From NCBI RefSeq assembly GCF_022815605.1, contig NZ_JALGRP010000003.1, positions 248,001 to 312,000 of the forward strand: a DNA stretch of 64,000 nucleotides, given 5' to 3'. The notes beneath the pieces are model-generated. The model searched no databases. It was not told the DNA's origin and saw only the letters and a program-made list of their open reading frames with translations. How positions within the stretch are numbered: the stretch's first letter is position 1; every line of letters begins with the position of its first letter. The position numbers were made by a program, and so were the translations under genes. This DNA is from Microbacterium sp. VKM Ac-2923. GTDB lineage: Bacteria > Actinomycetota > Actinomycetes > Actinomycetales > Microbacteriaceae. Below are positions 33,064 through 41,997 of this stretch, in pieces.

Positions 33064-33984
33064 GTGATCATCGCCGTCTTCCCCGGTCAGGGTTCGCAGA
33101 CCCCCGGCTTCCTGACCCCCTGGCTCGAGCTCGACGAGGTTCGTGAGCGCCTCGACACCTTCTCGCAGCAGTCGGGCGTCGACCTCGTCGCCGCCGGAAC
33201 CGAATGGGATGCCGATCGGATCCGCGACACGAGCGTCGCCCAGCCCCTGATCGTTGCGGCGAGCCTGGTGTCGTGGGCGGCGCTGAACGAGCGCGCCGGC
33301 GCTCCCGTCGCCGGCGTCGCCGGTCACTCCGTCGGCGAGATCGCCGCCCTGGCGGCATCCGGTGTCGTGAGCGACGACGACGCCCTGCGCCTCGTGGGGC
33401 TGCGCGGCCGCGCCATGGCCGAGGCCGCCGCCTCCGTCGAGACGGGGATGAGCGCCGTCGTGGGAGGCGACGAGGCCGCCGTCCTCGAGCGGCTCGACGC
33501 CCTGGGCCTCACCCCGGCCAACTACAACGGCGGCGGCCAGATCGTCGCCGCGGGCGAGCTGCCCGCACTTGCCGAACTCGCCGCCGACGCGCCGCGTGGC
33601 ACCCGAGTCATCGCGCTGCAGGTCGCTGGCGCCTTCCACACCCGCTTCATGGAGCCCGCCGTCGAGACTCTGCGCTCCGCCGCGGCCGACGTCGCCGTGT
33701 CCGATCCGACGACCACGCTGTGGACCAACTCAGACGGCTCTGTCGTCACCGGCGGACGCCGGGCGCTCGACCTCGTCGTGGCGCAGGTCGCCTCGCCCGT
33801 GCGGTGGGACCGCTGCATGGCATCATTCGCCGAACACGGCGTGACCGGCATCATCGAACTGTCCCCCGCGGGCGCCCTGACCGGGCTCGCGAAGCGCGCC
33901 CTGCGCGGCACGCCCACCGTGGCGGTCAAGACCCCCGACGACCTCGATGCGGCCGTCTCACTCCTGAAGGAAGACCAGGCATGA
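33064..33984 (+). CDS. fabD: Malonyl-CoA:ACP transacylase
   Basis: 306 residues from GTG at 33,064 (AGGATGG upstream). The N-terminal VFPGQGSQTPGF, the nucleophile elbow GHSVGEIAAL (active Ser) and the QVAGAFHTRFM histidine region are all present. It transfers malonate from CoA to ACP. First gene of the fabD-fabH-acpP-fabF type II FAS operon; its stop overlaps fabH by four bases (ATGA). Confidence 0.97.
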   Translation: MIIAVFPGQGSQTPGFLTPWLELDEVRERLDTFSQQSGVDLVAAGTEWDADRIRDTSVAQPLIVAASLVSWAALNERAGAPVAGVAGHSVGEIAALAASGVVSDDDALRLVGLRGRAMAEAAASVETGMSAVVGGDEAAVLERLDALGLTPANYNGGGQIVAAGELPALAELAADAPRGTRVIALQVAGAFHTRFMEPAVETLRSAAADVAVSDPTTTLWTNSDGSVVTGGRRALDLVVAQVASPVRWDRCMASFAEHGVTGIIELSPAGALTGLAKRALRGTPTVAVKTPDDLDAAVSLLKEDQA

Positions 33985-34985
33985 GCACCCCCACACTCCG
34001 TCAGACCCAGGGAGCGGCTCACACCCGCATCTACGCCTACGGGGCGGCCCGCGGCGAGAACTTCGTTCCCAACGACGACCTCGTGGGCCCGATCGACTCC
34101 AGCGATGAGTGGATCCGTCAGCGCACCGGCATCGTCACCCGCGTGCGGGCGAACAAAGAGACCGATGCCATCGACCTGGCGACCGAGGCCGCGCGCGAGG
34201 CCGTCGAGAAGTCGGGCATCGCCCCCGCCGACATCGACGCCGTGATCGTGGCCACCATCAGCAACCCCAAGCAGACGCCCTCGGCCTCGGCCATCGTCGC
34301 CGACCGCATCGGCGCGAACCCCGCCGCGGCCTACGACCTCAACGCCGCATGCGCGGGCTTCGCGTACGGCGTGGGTCAGGCCGACGCGCTCGTGCGCGCG
34401 GGTCTGGCGACGCACGTCGTGGTGGTGGGCGCCGAGAAGCTCAGCGACATCGTCGACCCCACCGACCGGAGCATCTCGTTCCTGCTCGGAGACGGCGCCG
34501 GCGCGGTCGTCGTCGGGCCCAGCGACACCCCGGGCATCGGCCCGACCATCTGGGGCTCCGACGGATCGAAGGCGGATGCCGTGGGCATGAACGCCACGCT
34601 CACCGAGTTCCGCGACGGCACCGCCGCCTGGCCCACGCTCCGTCAGGAAGGCCCCACCGTGTTCCGCTGGGCCGTCTGGGAGATGGTCAAGGTCGCGCGT
34701 CAGGCGATCGAGGCCGCGGGCATCGAACCCGCCGATCTCGCCGCCTTCGTGCCGCACCAGGCGAACATGCGCATCATCGACGAGTTCGCCAAGCAACTCG
34801 GCCTTCCCGAGACCGTCATCGTCGGTCGCGACATCGAGACCACGGGCAACACCTCGGCGGCATCCATCCCGCTCGCCACGCACCGCCTGCTCGAAGAGCA
34901 CCCCGAGCTCAGCGGCGGACTGGCGTTGCAGATCGGCTTCGGCGCAGGACTCGTCTTCGGCGCGCAGGTCGTCGTCCTCCCCTGA
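33981..34985 (+). CDS. fabH: Beta-ketoacyl-ACP synthase III
   Basis: 334 residues. The catalytic triad can be read as Cys in NAACAGFAYG, His in VPHQANMR and Asn in ETTGNTSAAS. It starts chains by condensing an acyl-CoA primer with malonyl-ACP; actinobacterial enzymes often prefer branched primers, which would suit the branched-chain lipids of Microbacteriaceae (inference). ATG overlaps the fabD stop. Confidence 0.97.
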   Translation: MSTPTLRQTQGAAHTRIYAYGAARGENFVPNDDLVGPIDSSDEWIRQRTGIVTRVRANKETDAIDLATEAAREAVEKSGIAPADIDAVIVATISNPKQTPSASAIVADRIGANPAAAYDLNAACAGFAYGVGQADALVRAGLATHVVVVGAEKLSDIVDPTDRSISFLLGDGAGAVVVGPSDTPGIGPTIWGSDGSKADAVGMNATLTEFRDGTAAWPTLRQEGPTVFRWAVWEMVKVARQAIEAAGIEPADLAAFVPHQANMRIIDEFAKQLGLPETVIVGRDIETTGNTSAASIPLATHRLLEEHPELSGGLALQIGFGAGLVFGAQVVVLP

Positions 34986-35052
34986 CGCGACGTCGTCGAA
35001 CCCTAAACTGATCCAGGCTCGTTCGGGCCGCCCCCAAGAAACAGGAGACATC

Positions 35053-35301
35053 ATGGCATTCACCAACGACGAGGTTCTCGCCGGCCTTGCCGAGCTCATC
35101 ACCGACGAGACCGGCATCTCGGCCGACGAGGTCGCCCTCGAGAAGTCGTTCACCGACGACCTCGACATCGACTCGATCTCGATGATGACGATCGTCGTCA
35201 ACGCCGAGGAGAAGTTCGGCGTCACCATTCCCGACGAAGAGGTCAAGAACCTCAAGACCGTCGGCGACGCCGTGACCTTCATCACGTCGAACCAGTCCTG
35301 A
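35053..35301 (+). CDS. acpP: Acyl carrier protein
   Basis: 82 residues, strongly acidic four-helix protein. The phosphopantetheine serine is in DLDIDSISMM (DSI instead of the commoner DSL). Strong ribosome site AGGAGAC seven bases upstream. It lies between fabH and fabF and carries the growing acyl chain. Confidence 0.97.
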   Translation: MAFTNDEVLAGLAELITDETGISADEVALEKSFTDDLDIDSISMMTIVVNAEEKFGVTIPDEEVKNLKTVGDAVTFITSNQS

Positions 35302-35307
35302 CACCTC

Positions 35308-35333
35308 CCGGTGGGGGCTCCGGCCCCCACCGG
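35308..35333 (+). terminator. Hairpin between acpP and fabF
   Basis: An 11-bp perfect GC stem (ccggtgggggc) with tetraloop tccg and no U-tract. It could end part of the transcription, or protect the abundant acpP message, while fabF is read at a lower level. Confidence 0.5.
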
Positions 35334-35369
35334 TCACGACCTGTCGGCCGCAGCAAGGATTCATCGCTC

Positions 35370-36608
35370 ATGAGCACACCCCGCATCGTCGTCACCGGTA
35401 TCGGTGCCACCTCGCCCATCGGCGGCACCGCCCCCGAGAGCTGGTCGGCGCTGCTCGCCGGCACCTCCGGCGCGCGCACCCTCGAATACGAGTGGGTCGA
35501 GAAGTACAACCTGCCCGTGACGTTCGCGGCCGAGGCGCTCGTGCGCCCCGAGACCGTGCTCGAGCGTCCCGTCGCGAAGCGTCTCGACCCGTCGTCGCAG
35601 TTCGCGCTCATCGCGGCGAAAGAAGCCTGGGAAGACGCGGGTGCCCCCGACATCGACCCCGATCGCCTCGGTGTCGACTTCGCCACCGGCATTGGCGGTG
35701 TCTGGACGCTGCTCGACGCCTGGGACGATCTGCGCGAGAAGGGTCCGCGGCGCGTCATGCCGATGACGGTGCCGATGCTCATGCCGAACGCGGCTGCCGG
35801 CAACCTGTCGCTGCACTTCAACGCCCGCGCCTTCGCGCGGACGGTCGCGTCGGCCTGCGCGTCGAGCACCGAGTCGATCGTCAACGCCGTGCAGCACATC
35901 CGCGACGGCCTCGCCGACGTGGTGATCGCCGGAGGCACCGAGTCGGCGATCCACCCGATCACGATCGCGTCGTTCGCGTCGATGCAGGCGTTGTCCAAGC
36001 GCAACGACTCTCCCGAGACCGCCTCGCGCCCCGCCAGCATCGACCGCGACGGCTTCGTCATGGGCGAGGGCGCCGGTGTGCTGATCCTCGAGACCGAGGA
36101 GCACGCCAAGGCCCGCGGCGCCAAGATCTACGCGTCGATCGTGGGCGGCGGCGTCACAGCCGACTCGTACCACATCACCGCGAATGACCCCGAGGGACAC
36201 GGCGCCGCTCGCGCCGTGCGCATGGCGCTCGAAATGGCCGGCGCATCGACCGACGACGTCACGCACATCAACGCGCACGCGACGTCGACCCCCGTCGGCG
36301 ACCCGAACGAATACCGCGCGCTGCACACGGTGTTCGGCGACCGGATCGACGAGATTCCGGTGTCGGCGACGAAGGCCGCGACCGGGCACCTGCTCGGTGG
36401 TACCGGTGCGCTCGAAGCCATCTTCACCGTGCTCGCACTGCAGGACCGCGTGGCACCGCCCACCATCAACCTCACGGAGCAGGATCCCGCCGTGCCGTTC
36501 GCGCTCTCGGGCTCGCCCGTGCAGCTCGGCTCCGGCGACCAGTTGGCGATCAGCAACTCCTTCGGCTTCGGCGGTCACAACGCCGTTGTCGCGATCGCCT
36601 CGGTCTGA
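35370..36608 (+). CDS. fabF: Beta-ketoacyl-ACP synthase II
   Basis: 412 residues. Active-site Cys in TVASACASSTES, the two histidines in NAHATSTPVGD and ATGHLLGGTGA. It elongates acyl-ACP with malonyl-ACP. Last gene of the operon, in the position of kasA in mycobacteria. Confidence 0.97.
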   Translation: MSTPRIVVTGIGATSPIGGTAPESWSALLAGTSGARTLEYEWVEKYNLPVTFAAEALVRPETVLERPVAKRLDPSSQFALIAAKEAWEDAGAPDIDPDRLGVDFATGIGGVWTLLDAWDDLREKGPRRVMPMTVPMLMPNAAAGNLSLHFNARAFARTVASACASSTESIVNAVQHIRDGLADVVIAGGTESAIHPITIASFASMQALSKRNDSPETASRPASIDRDGFVMGEGAGVLILETEEHAKARGAKIYASIVGGGVTADSYHITANDPEGHGAARAVRMALEMAGASTDDVTHINAHATSTPVGDPNEYRALHTVFGDRIDEIPVSATKAATGHLLGGTGALEAIFTVLALQDRVAPPTINLTEQDPAVPFALSGSPVQLGSGDQLAISNSFGFGGHNAVVAIASV

Positions 36609-36614
36609 TCCGAA

Positions 36615-36668
36615 CGAACGCCCCCTGGCATCCCCCCGACGAAGAACGGGGATGCCAGGGGGCGTTCG
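36615..36668. terminator. Strong bidirectional terminator hairpin
   Basis: About 21 bp of perfect stem, cgaacgccccctggcatccc with its complement and a 12-nt loop, between convergent fabF and the DUF3145 gene. Confidence 0.75.
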
Positions 36669-36760
36669 CCGTGTCGGGCGAGGGATACGCGGTCCCGGTG
36701 CCGGGTGTGCTCACCGACCTCCGGTAGAGGCGCCTCCCACGCCGACTCTCTGTGCGGCTC

Positions 36761-37264
36761 TCAGCCGACCTTGTGGAGCCACACGATCTGCTGGTCGTCG
36801 CCGGCGTGACGGAACGGCTCGAGCTCCTCGTCCCACGCGGAGCCGAGGGCGACGTCGAGCTCACGCTGCAGCTCGAACGGATCGCCCGCGGCGACCTCCA
36901 TCGCGTACCGCACCCGATCCTCGCCGATAACGACGTTGCCCGCCGCGTCCGTCTGGGCGTAGTGGAGGCCGAGCCCCGGCGTGTGCATCCAGCGACCGCC
37001 GTCGCTGCGGGGCGTCGGGTCCTCGCTCACCTCGAAGCGCAAGTGCTCCCAGCCGCGGATGGCACTCGCCAGGGCGGCCCCGGAGCCGACGGGGCCCTCC
37101 CAGTAGAACTCCGCGCGACGACTGCCTGTGAGCACGGGTTGGTCGGCCCAGTCGAAGTTGAGGGCACGGCCCAGGGCGCGTCCTACCGCCCACTCGAGGT
37201 GGGGGCACAACGCGCGGGGCGCGGAGTGGATCAGGATCACTCCGCGCGAAGACGTGATCGCCAT
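36761..37264 (-). CDS. DUF3145 family protein
   Basis: 167 residues, soluble, beginning MAITSSRGVILIHSAPRAL with ribosome site AAGGAGAG. It matches the actinobacterial DUF3145 family, which regularly accompanies the fas operon (downstream of fabF/kas genes), but has no known activity. Convergent with fabF. Confidence 0.9.
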   Translation of the reverse strand: MAITSSRGVILIHSAPRALCPHLEWAVGRALGRALNFDWADQPVLTGSRRAEFYWEGPVGSGAALASAIRGWEHLRFEVSEDPTPRSDGGRWMHTPGLGLHYAQTDAAGNVVIGEDRVRYAMEVAAGDPFELQRELDVALGSAWDEELEPFRHAGDDQQIVWLHKVG

Positions 37265-37400
37265 GGTCTCTCCTTCGTCAGGTACGTCTTCCCCTACGAC
37301 CTGTGATGGAGTGTGGCGAGTGTTCGGTTGTCCCGGCCATTATCGCCCGCGCATAACGAAATCACAACACTGTGATTCTGCCCGTGCGCGAGGCGGAGGA

Positions 37401-37464
37401 GGCTGAGCCCGTCGAAGCCCCCGAGCATACGTGGATTCCGGTCCCATCGACAGGCTCAGGGACC
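37401..37464. repeat. Pair of REP-like palindromic repeats
   Basis: The second copy (37,440-37,464: ggtccc, 13 bases, gggacc) differs by two bases from the copy in rnpB. A related inverted copy, gctgagcccgtcgaagccc, is at 37,402-37,420. They sit in the gap between the DUF3145 gene's 5' end and the secreted protein's 3' end, as typical of actinobacterial interspersed palindromes. No gene in 37,265-37,494. Confidence 0.65.
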
Positions 37465-37494
37465 TGGGTGGCGGCTGCGGGGGAGGCGAGACGG

Positions 37495-38376
37495 TCAGGC
37501 GAACCAGAGCGACCAGTACAACGCGAAGTTGCGATTGCCGTACGCCGAACAGGCGTCGCCGCTCCCCCACCTCGCGGCCAGGGCGGCGGGGTTCGGCTGG
37601 TACGGCGTGTAGTTGTAGAGCGCGGCCGTCGCCTCGTTCGTGATCGTCACCTCGGTGCCGCCGCACGCCGGGTCGGGCGAGTAGGCGATGTAGTGGGTTC
37701 CCGGTTGCCGCATGAAGTCCGACGCGCTGTACGACTTCAGGTCGGTCGCGCCCTGGGCCACCTGGACGGCGAAGCCCGCGGCCCCGGGGTCGCACACAGC
37801 GTCGTCGGGGCAGCGCGCGCCCATAGCCGCCCCGAGCTGCTGGTCGGTGGGGGCCCGGGCGATTCGGCCCGAGATGAGGCTCTGTTCCTTCTGGAGGGTG
37901 ACCAGCAGCACCTTCGCCGAGATCCCGCACGCGCGTTGGACCCGGTAGATGATCTCGGCCGCGCTGAGGTCGCCACCCTCGAAGCCGTCGCAGACGGTCT
38001 CGCCGGTGGAGCTCGACACCACGGGATCGCGACCGTCCACCGGCATCCGCAGGTGCGCGAGACATGAGTCGGTCGCGCACCGCCCGACCTGTTCGTCGAG
38101 GAACCGCTGGATGTCGTCGGCGGTCATGGCATCGCCGTCGTAGAAGGCGCCGTCGTCGATCAGGGTGCCGGGGTCGAAGGAGTCCAGGCTGACGCTGTCG
38201 CGCCGCGCCTCGGTGTTCCAGGCGGTGTTCCACGTGATGGCCAGGGACACCAGGGGGATGACCGTGAGGACCACGAGGGCGATCAGCGCCGACGCGGCGA
38301 CACCGAAGAAGACCCGGCGACGACGGAGCACGCGCGCACGGGGGGTGCGGCGCCGCCGCGCGGGTGTTCTCGCCAC
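37495..38376 (-). CDS. Secreted or membrane-anchored hemagglutinin-like protein
   Basis: About 293 residues from GTG at 38,376 (start uncertain; GTGs upstream are in frame). A basic N-terminus and one hydrophobic segment (VAASALIALVVLTVIPLVSL) lead to an extracellular domain with several cysteine pairs (CATDSCLAHL, CPDDAVCDP). The motif ITNEATAALYNYTPYQPN and the ending GNRNFALYWSLWF are found in actinobacterial proteins often annotated as hemagglutinin-like and near cell-wall modules. The SAKVLLVTLQKEQSLIS helix resembles lysozyme-fold proteins, so a cell-wall hydrolase-like activity is possible (inference). Confidence 0.75.
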   Translation of the reverse strand: MARTPARRRRTPRARVLRRRRVFFGVAASALIALVVLTVIPLVSLAITWNTAWNTEARRDSVSLDSFDPGTLIDDGAFYDGDAMTADDIQRFLDEQVGRCATDSCLAHLRMPVDGRDPVVSSSTGETVCDGFEGGDLSAAEIIYRVQRACGISAKVLLVTLQKEQSLISGRIARAPTDQQLGAAMGARCPDDAVCDPGAAGFAVQVAQGATDLKSYSASDFMRQPGTHYIAYSPDPACGGTEVTITNEATAALYNYTPYQPNPAALAARWGSGDACSAYGNRNFALYWSLWFA

Positions 38377-38494
38377 CCTCCGATCGTGCCGCACCCCGCT
38401 GACCGCGCGCTGCACATCTCACGATGTGACGCGTCGGCCAGCGGGGTCGCGGCCTGAAGGACCGTGCTCCGGCGCGGGCGCGCCGGTCGGGCGA

Positions 38495-39076
38495 TCAGCT
38501 GCCGGGCTGAGCGGACGGGGTGGGGGCGGTGCCCTCGGCGGGCGGGATGGGCGCCGTGCCATCAGCGGGCGGCGCCGGCGGGGTGGGGGCGGTGCCCTCG
38601 GCGGGCGGGGTGGGCGCGCTGCCGTCGGCGGGCGGTGCGGGCGGGGTGGGCTTCTCGCCGTCGGCCGAGGGACCGTGTCCGGGGCCGGCGGGGCCGCCGC
38701 CGGGGCCGCACTCAGCGGGTCCGCCGGCGGAACCCGGAGCCGGAGGCGTGGGGGCCGTGCCGTCGGTCGGCGGAGTGGGTGCGCTGCCGTCCGTCGGGGA
38801 GCCGCTCGAGGTCGCACCCGGGGTCGATCCCGAGCCGGGCGTGGGTGCCGAGCCGGGGCCGACGGAGCCGCCGTCGGCGCTGGGGGCCGAGGTCGCGGCG
38901 GTCAGAGTCGCTCCGCCGTTCGTCTGCGCGGCGAGGGCGGCGCTTCCGCCCGTGAGTCCGGCGGCCACGATGACCGCTCCGGCGATGAGCGCGGGTCGGC
39001 GCCACGACCGGCGGCGGGGTTCGATGGGCTCTTCCAGCCGGGGCAGCGGGGTGGTGGGGTTGTCGTCGTTGTTCAT
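38495..39076 (-). CDS. Single-TM protein with Pro-rich external repeats
   Basis: 193 residues from ATG at 39,076 with GGAGGA five bases upstream. A short cytosolic part with acidic and basic runs, one transmembrane helix (PALIAGAVIVAAGLTGGSAALA), then a low-complexity extracellular region made of imperfect copies of PPADGTAPTPPA. It is divergent from the two-component system, so it is a likely target of it. Function unknown. Length of the repeat part probably varies between strains. Confidence 0.75.
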   Translation of the reverse strand: MNNDDNPTTPLPRLEEPIEPRRRSWRRPALIAGAVIVAAGLTGGSAALAAQTNGGATLTAATSAPSADGGSVGPGSAPTPGSGSTPGATSSGSPTDGSAPTPPTDGTAPTPPAPGSAGGPAECGPGGGPAGPGHGPSADGEKPTPPAPPADGSAPTPPAEGTAPTPPAPPADGTAPIPPAEGTAPTPSAQPGS

Positions 39077-39220
39077 GATCTTCCTCCCGCCGGTGGCGTT
39101 CACCGGCTCTGAGACCAGACTTCGAGCCGGGACTGAAGCGAACCTGAAGCGCGCGACCGGACGGTCTTCGCATACGCAAGCCATAACCGCCGTCCAGGTG
39201 CCACCTCTATCGTCGAGCGA

Positions 39221-39895
39221 ATGTCCGCCGCCGCCCGTGTGCTCGTCGTCGACGATGACGAGACCATCCGTCTGGCCGTCGCCACGGCCTTGCGCGCCGA
39301 GGGGTTCGTCACCGACACCGCCTCCGACGGCTTCGACCTCGCCTCGCGGCTGGCCGCCTTCCGCCCCGACCTCGTGGTGCTGGATTGGATGATGCCCGGG
39401 CCAAGCGGCATCCGGTTGCTGCCCGTCGTGCGCGAAGCGGGTGACACCGCGGTCATCATGCTCACCGCCCGCGATGACGTGGACGACCGGTTGCGCGGGT
39501 TCGCCGAGGGGGCCGACGACTACGTCGTGAAGCCCTTCACGATGGCGGAGTTGGTGGCGCGCGCGGGAGCGGTCCTCCGCCGGCGCGGGCGGCTCCCCCA
39601 GACGATCTCGGTCGGCGACCTGATCGTGGACCCGGATGCCGCGACGGCCCATCGCGCAGGAGCAGCGCTCGACCTGACGGCTACGGAGTTCCGCCTCCTG
39701 CACCTGCTCGTCGACGGACGTGGCCGCACCCTGTCGAAGGCGCAGATCCTGACCCAGGTGTGGGGGTACGACGACTACGACCCCAACCTCGTGGAAGTCC
39801 ATCTCAGCGCCCTGCGGCGGAAGATGGAGCAGCACGGCCCTCGACTCATCCACACCGTCCGCGGCCTCGGCTACCGACTGAGCGCGTCGCCGTGA
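39221..39895 (+). CDS. OmpR-family response regulator
   Basis: 224 residues. The receiver domain has the acidic pair DDDE (11-14), phosphoacceptor Asp55 in LVVLDWMMPG and the switch lysine in DYVVKPF; the C-terminal winged helix ends VRGLGYRLS. It regulates transcription upon phosphorylation by the adjacent kinase, whose start codon overlaps its stop (GTGA). The 144-bp gap upstream is shared with the Pro-rich membrane protein gene and should hold its binding sites. Confidence 0.95.
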   Translation: MSAAARVLVVDDDETIRLAVATALRAEGFVTDTASDGFDLASRLAAFRPDLVVLDWMMPGPSGIRLLPVVREAGDTAVIMLTARDDVDDRLRGFAEGADDYVVKPFTMAELVARAGAVLRRRGRLPQTISVGDLIVDPDAATAHRAGAALDLTATEFRLLHLLVDGRGRTLSKAQILTQVWGYDDYDPNLVEVHLSALRRKMEQHGPRLIHTVRGLGYRLSASP

Positions 39896-41310
39896 GCGCC
39901 ACCGCTCCCCTCCGGTCGGGATCGCTCCGCCGTCGCACGATCGTCGCGGTGCTCGCCCTCGTCGCTCTGCTGCTGGTCGTGCTGGCCGTCGTCGTCGACG
40001 TCGCTCTCGGCGCGCGACTGCGCGGTCAGATCGAGGAGCGCCTGAGAGATCGCGCCGCGGCCGCCGCCTCGCTCGTCGGCACGGTCGACGACGCCGAGCT
40101 GGCGGAGCGGCTGTCGTATCAGGGTCTCGCCGTGCGGATCGACGGCGCGGGAGGCGACTCCGTCGTCGCCGGTCCCAGCCCCGACCAGTTGCGCGAAGGA
40201 CCTCCGGGGCCGGGCGGCGCGCCAGGACCCGGCGACCGATCGGTGCCGCAGCCCACCGCCTCCGGAGGCGTCGCGGTCGTGGCATCCGAGGTCTCCGGCG
40301 ACGATGAGCTCGTGACCCTGCGCTCGACGCTGAGCGACGGATCCACCCTCACGCTGACGGCGTCGGCGGTCGGCGTGGGCGACACCCTCACGCAGGTGCG
40401 GTGGATCATGGCGGTGGCCTCGGTCGGCGTACTTGTGCTGGCCGCCGGCGCGGTGACGGTCGTGGTGCGCCGAAGCCTTGGCCCGCTGGAGCAGGTGTCG
40501 CACGTGGCCCGGGCCATCGGCGCGGGTGAGCGCGAGCGGCGCCTGAGGCCCACCCGTCCCGACACCGAGATCGGCCGTGTCGCCACGGCGCTCGACGACA
40601 TGCTCGACGATGTGGTCGGGGCAGAGCAGGCGGCGCGCGACGCCGAGGCGCGCCTGCGGGCCTTTCTCTCCGACGCCGCGCATGAGCTGCGGACGCCCGT
40701 CGCGGGCATCAGGGCGGCCGCCGACACGCTCGTGCGCGCCGACCTCGACGGCCCCGAACGCGACCGGCTCGCGGCCCATGTCGCTCGGGAGGCGACTCGC
40801 GCGTCCCGGCTCATCGACGATCTGCTCACCATGGCCCGCGTGGATCGGGGTCTCGAGCTCCACCGAGTCGACGCCGACCTGCGCGCCGTGGTCGAGGCCG
40901 AGGTGCGCCGGGCGCCGCTCGTCCATCCGTCGTTGCGGATTCGGGCGGAGCTGCCGGATGCCGCGGTGCCCGCACGCATCGACATCGACCGTATCGCTCA
41001 GGTGTTGTCGAACCTCGTCGAGAACGCCGCGCGGGCGACGGGCGGGCGTGGTTCGGTGCTCTTGTCCGTCGACCTCGCGGGGGACGTCGCGCGTGTCACG
41101 GTCGACGACGACGGGCCCGGTGTCGCCGCCGTGGATCGCGAGCGGATCTTCGAGCGGCTCGTGCGGCTCGACGGGGGCCGGGGTGCCTCCGGTGGGGTGG
41201 GGCTGGGCCTCCCCATCGCCCGCGGTATCGCTCGCGCGCACGGCGGAGACGTGCGTTGCGTGCCCGGCGATTCCGGGGCGCGCTTCGTCGTGACGGTGCC
41301 GCTCGACTGA
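39892..41310 (+). CDS. Sensor histidine kinase
   Basis: 472 residues from GTG at 39,892. Two transmembrane helices (TIVAVLALVALLLVVLAVVV and ASVGVLVLAAGAVTVVV near 180-200) frame an extracellular sensor of about 140 residues with a Pro/Gly-rich insert. HAMP, then the dimerisation box AAHELRTPVAG (His264), N box (LSNLVENAARA) and G boxes (DDDGPGV, GVGLGLPIA). It phosphorylates the upstream regulator. Signal unknown. Confidence 0.95.
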   Translation: MSATAPLRSGSLRRRTIVAVLALVALLLVVLAVVVDVALGARLRGQIEERLRDRAAAAASLVGTVDDAELAERLSYQGLAVRIDGAGGDSVVAGPSPDQLREGPPGPGGAPGPGDRSVPQPTASGGVAVVASEVSGDDELVTLRSTLSDGSTLTLTASAVGVGDTLTQVRWIMAVASVGVLVLAAGAVTVVVRRSLGPLEQVSHVARAIGAGERERRLRPTRPDTEIGRVATALDDMLDDVVGAEQAARDAEARLRAFLSDAAHELRTPVAGIRAAADTLVRADLDGPERDRLAAHVAREATRASRLIDDLLTMARVDRGLELHRVDADLRAVVEAEVRRAPLVHPSLRIRAELPDAAVPARIDIDRIAQVLSNLVENAARATGGRGSVLLSVDLAGDVARVTVDDDGPGVAAVDRERIFERLVRLDGGRGASGGVGLGLPIARGIARAHGGDVRCVPGDSGARFVVTVPLD

Positions 41311-41315
41311 TCGGC

Positions 41316-41357
41316 GGGATGCCGAGACCCCTCGCGCCGATGAGGGTCCGGCATCCC
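41316..41357 (+). terminator. Terminator hairpin after the two-component system
   Basis: gggatgccg plus gaccc pair with gggtc plus cggcatccc, one unpaired base between them on the 5' side. Confidence 0.6.
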
Positions 41358-41401
41358 ACGTTCGTTCGGTCACGCCGCCGGATCGGGCCGGCGGGGTGGA
41401 G

Positions 41402-41743
41402 TCACGACCGCGATCGGTCTCCGACGGGTTGCCGCGTCGAGGCGGTGGGCGGCGCGATCCCGGCGGCCGTGAGGGTCAGGCCATCCGCGCCGCTGGCGTC
41501 GTGCATCATCTGGTCGACGAGGTTCCGATCGATGGCGGGTTCGCGGCCGCCGTAGAACTGCATGACGAGGGCGTTCGAGGCGTGGATCCACAGGCTGGCC
41601 TGGCGCACGCCCTCATTCACGGGCAGCTGGAGCATGAAGCCCTCGTTGCGCCGGAGCTTGTTCATCACGACGATGCGGAGGTGGGCGAGGATGCGATCGT
41701 CGATGTCGAATGATGCACGATCGCGGTAGATGAGGCGTCCCAC
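41402..41743 (-). CDS. DUF7882-type small protein (often mis-annotated ATP-dependent DNA ligase)
   Basis: 113 residues from GTG at 41,743; AAGGA six bases upstream. It begins VGRLIYRDRASFDIDDRILAH and contains LRRNEGFMLQLP and SLWIHASNALVMQFYGG. Members are common in Microbacteriaceae and look like an isolated beta-rich domain; the ligase name in databases is not supported by any nucleotidyltransferase motif here. The last 25 residues are polar and probably disordered. Confidence 0.82.
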   Translation of the reverse strand: MGRLIYRDRASFDIDDRILAHLRIVVMNKLRRNEGFMLQLPVNEGVRQASLWIHASNALVMQFYGGREPAIDRNLVDQMMHDASGADGLTLTAAGIAPPTASTRQPVGDRSRS

Positions 41744-41931
41744 GGCTGGTCCTTTTCTGGCGCGCCGAAGCGTACCTGTTGAGCAAGGGCGGGACCACGC
41801 CGGGAAGCGAGGCAATGCGGGAGCTTCAGTATTCCATCCCGAAAGACCTATCGGCCGAGTCCGACCGATATATCGCCCGGAGATGCTTCGCCCGTGGACA
41901 AACTCCCTTTCGGGCCGAATCGAAGCTCCAC

Positions 41932-41976
41932 TTGACGTGGCCGCCATCATGTTGCATGGTTACCTAGTCAAGTAAC
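41932..41976 (+). promoter_or_regulatory. Promoter and operator of the GntR-ABC operon
   Basis: TTGACG (41,932-41,937), then 17 bp, then catggt (41,955-41,960). The inverted repeat GTTAC (41,959-41,963) / GTAAC (41,972-41,976) overlaps the -10 and transcription start, suited to repression by the encoded GntR regulator. Confidence 0.5.
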
Positions 41977-41997
41977 TAACCAACAGACGGAGATCGA

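Noticed and set aside
41402-41743. ATP-dependent DNA ligase
   Set aside because: The family is often named so, but no KxDG or other nucleotidyltransferase motif exists in its 113 residues.
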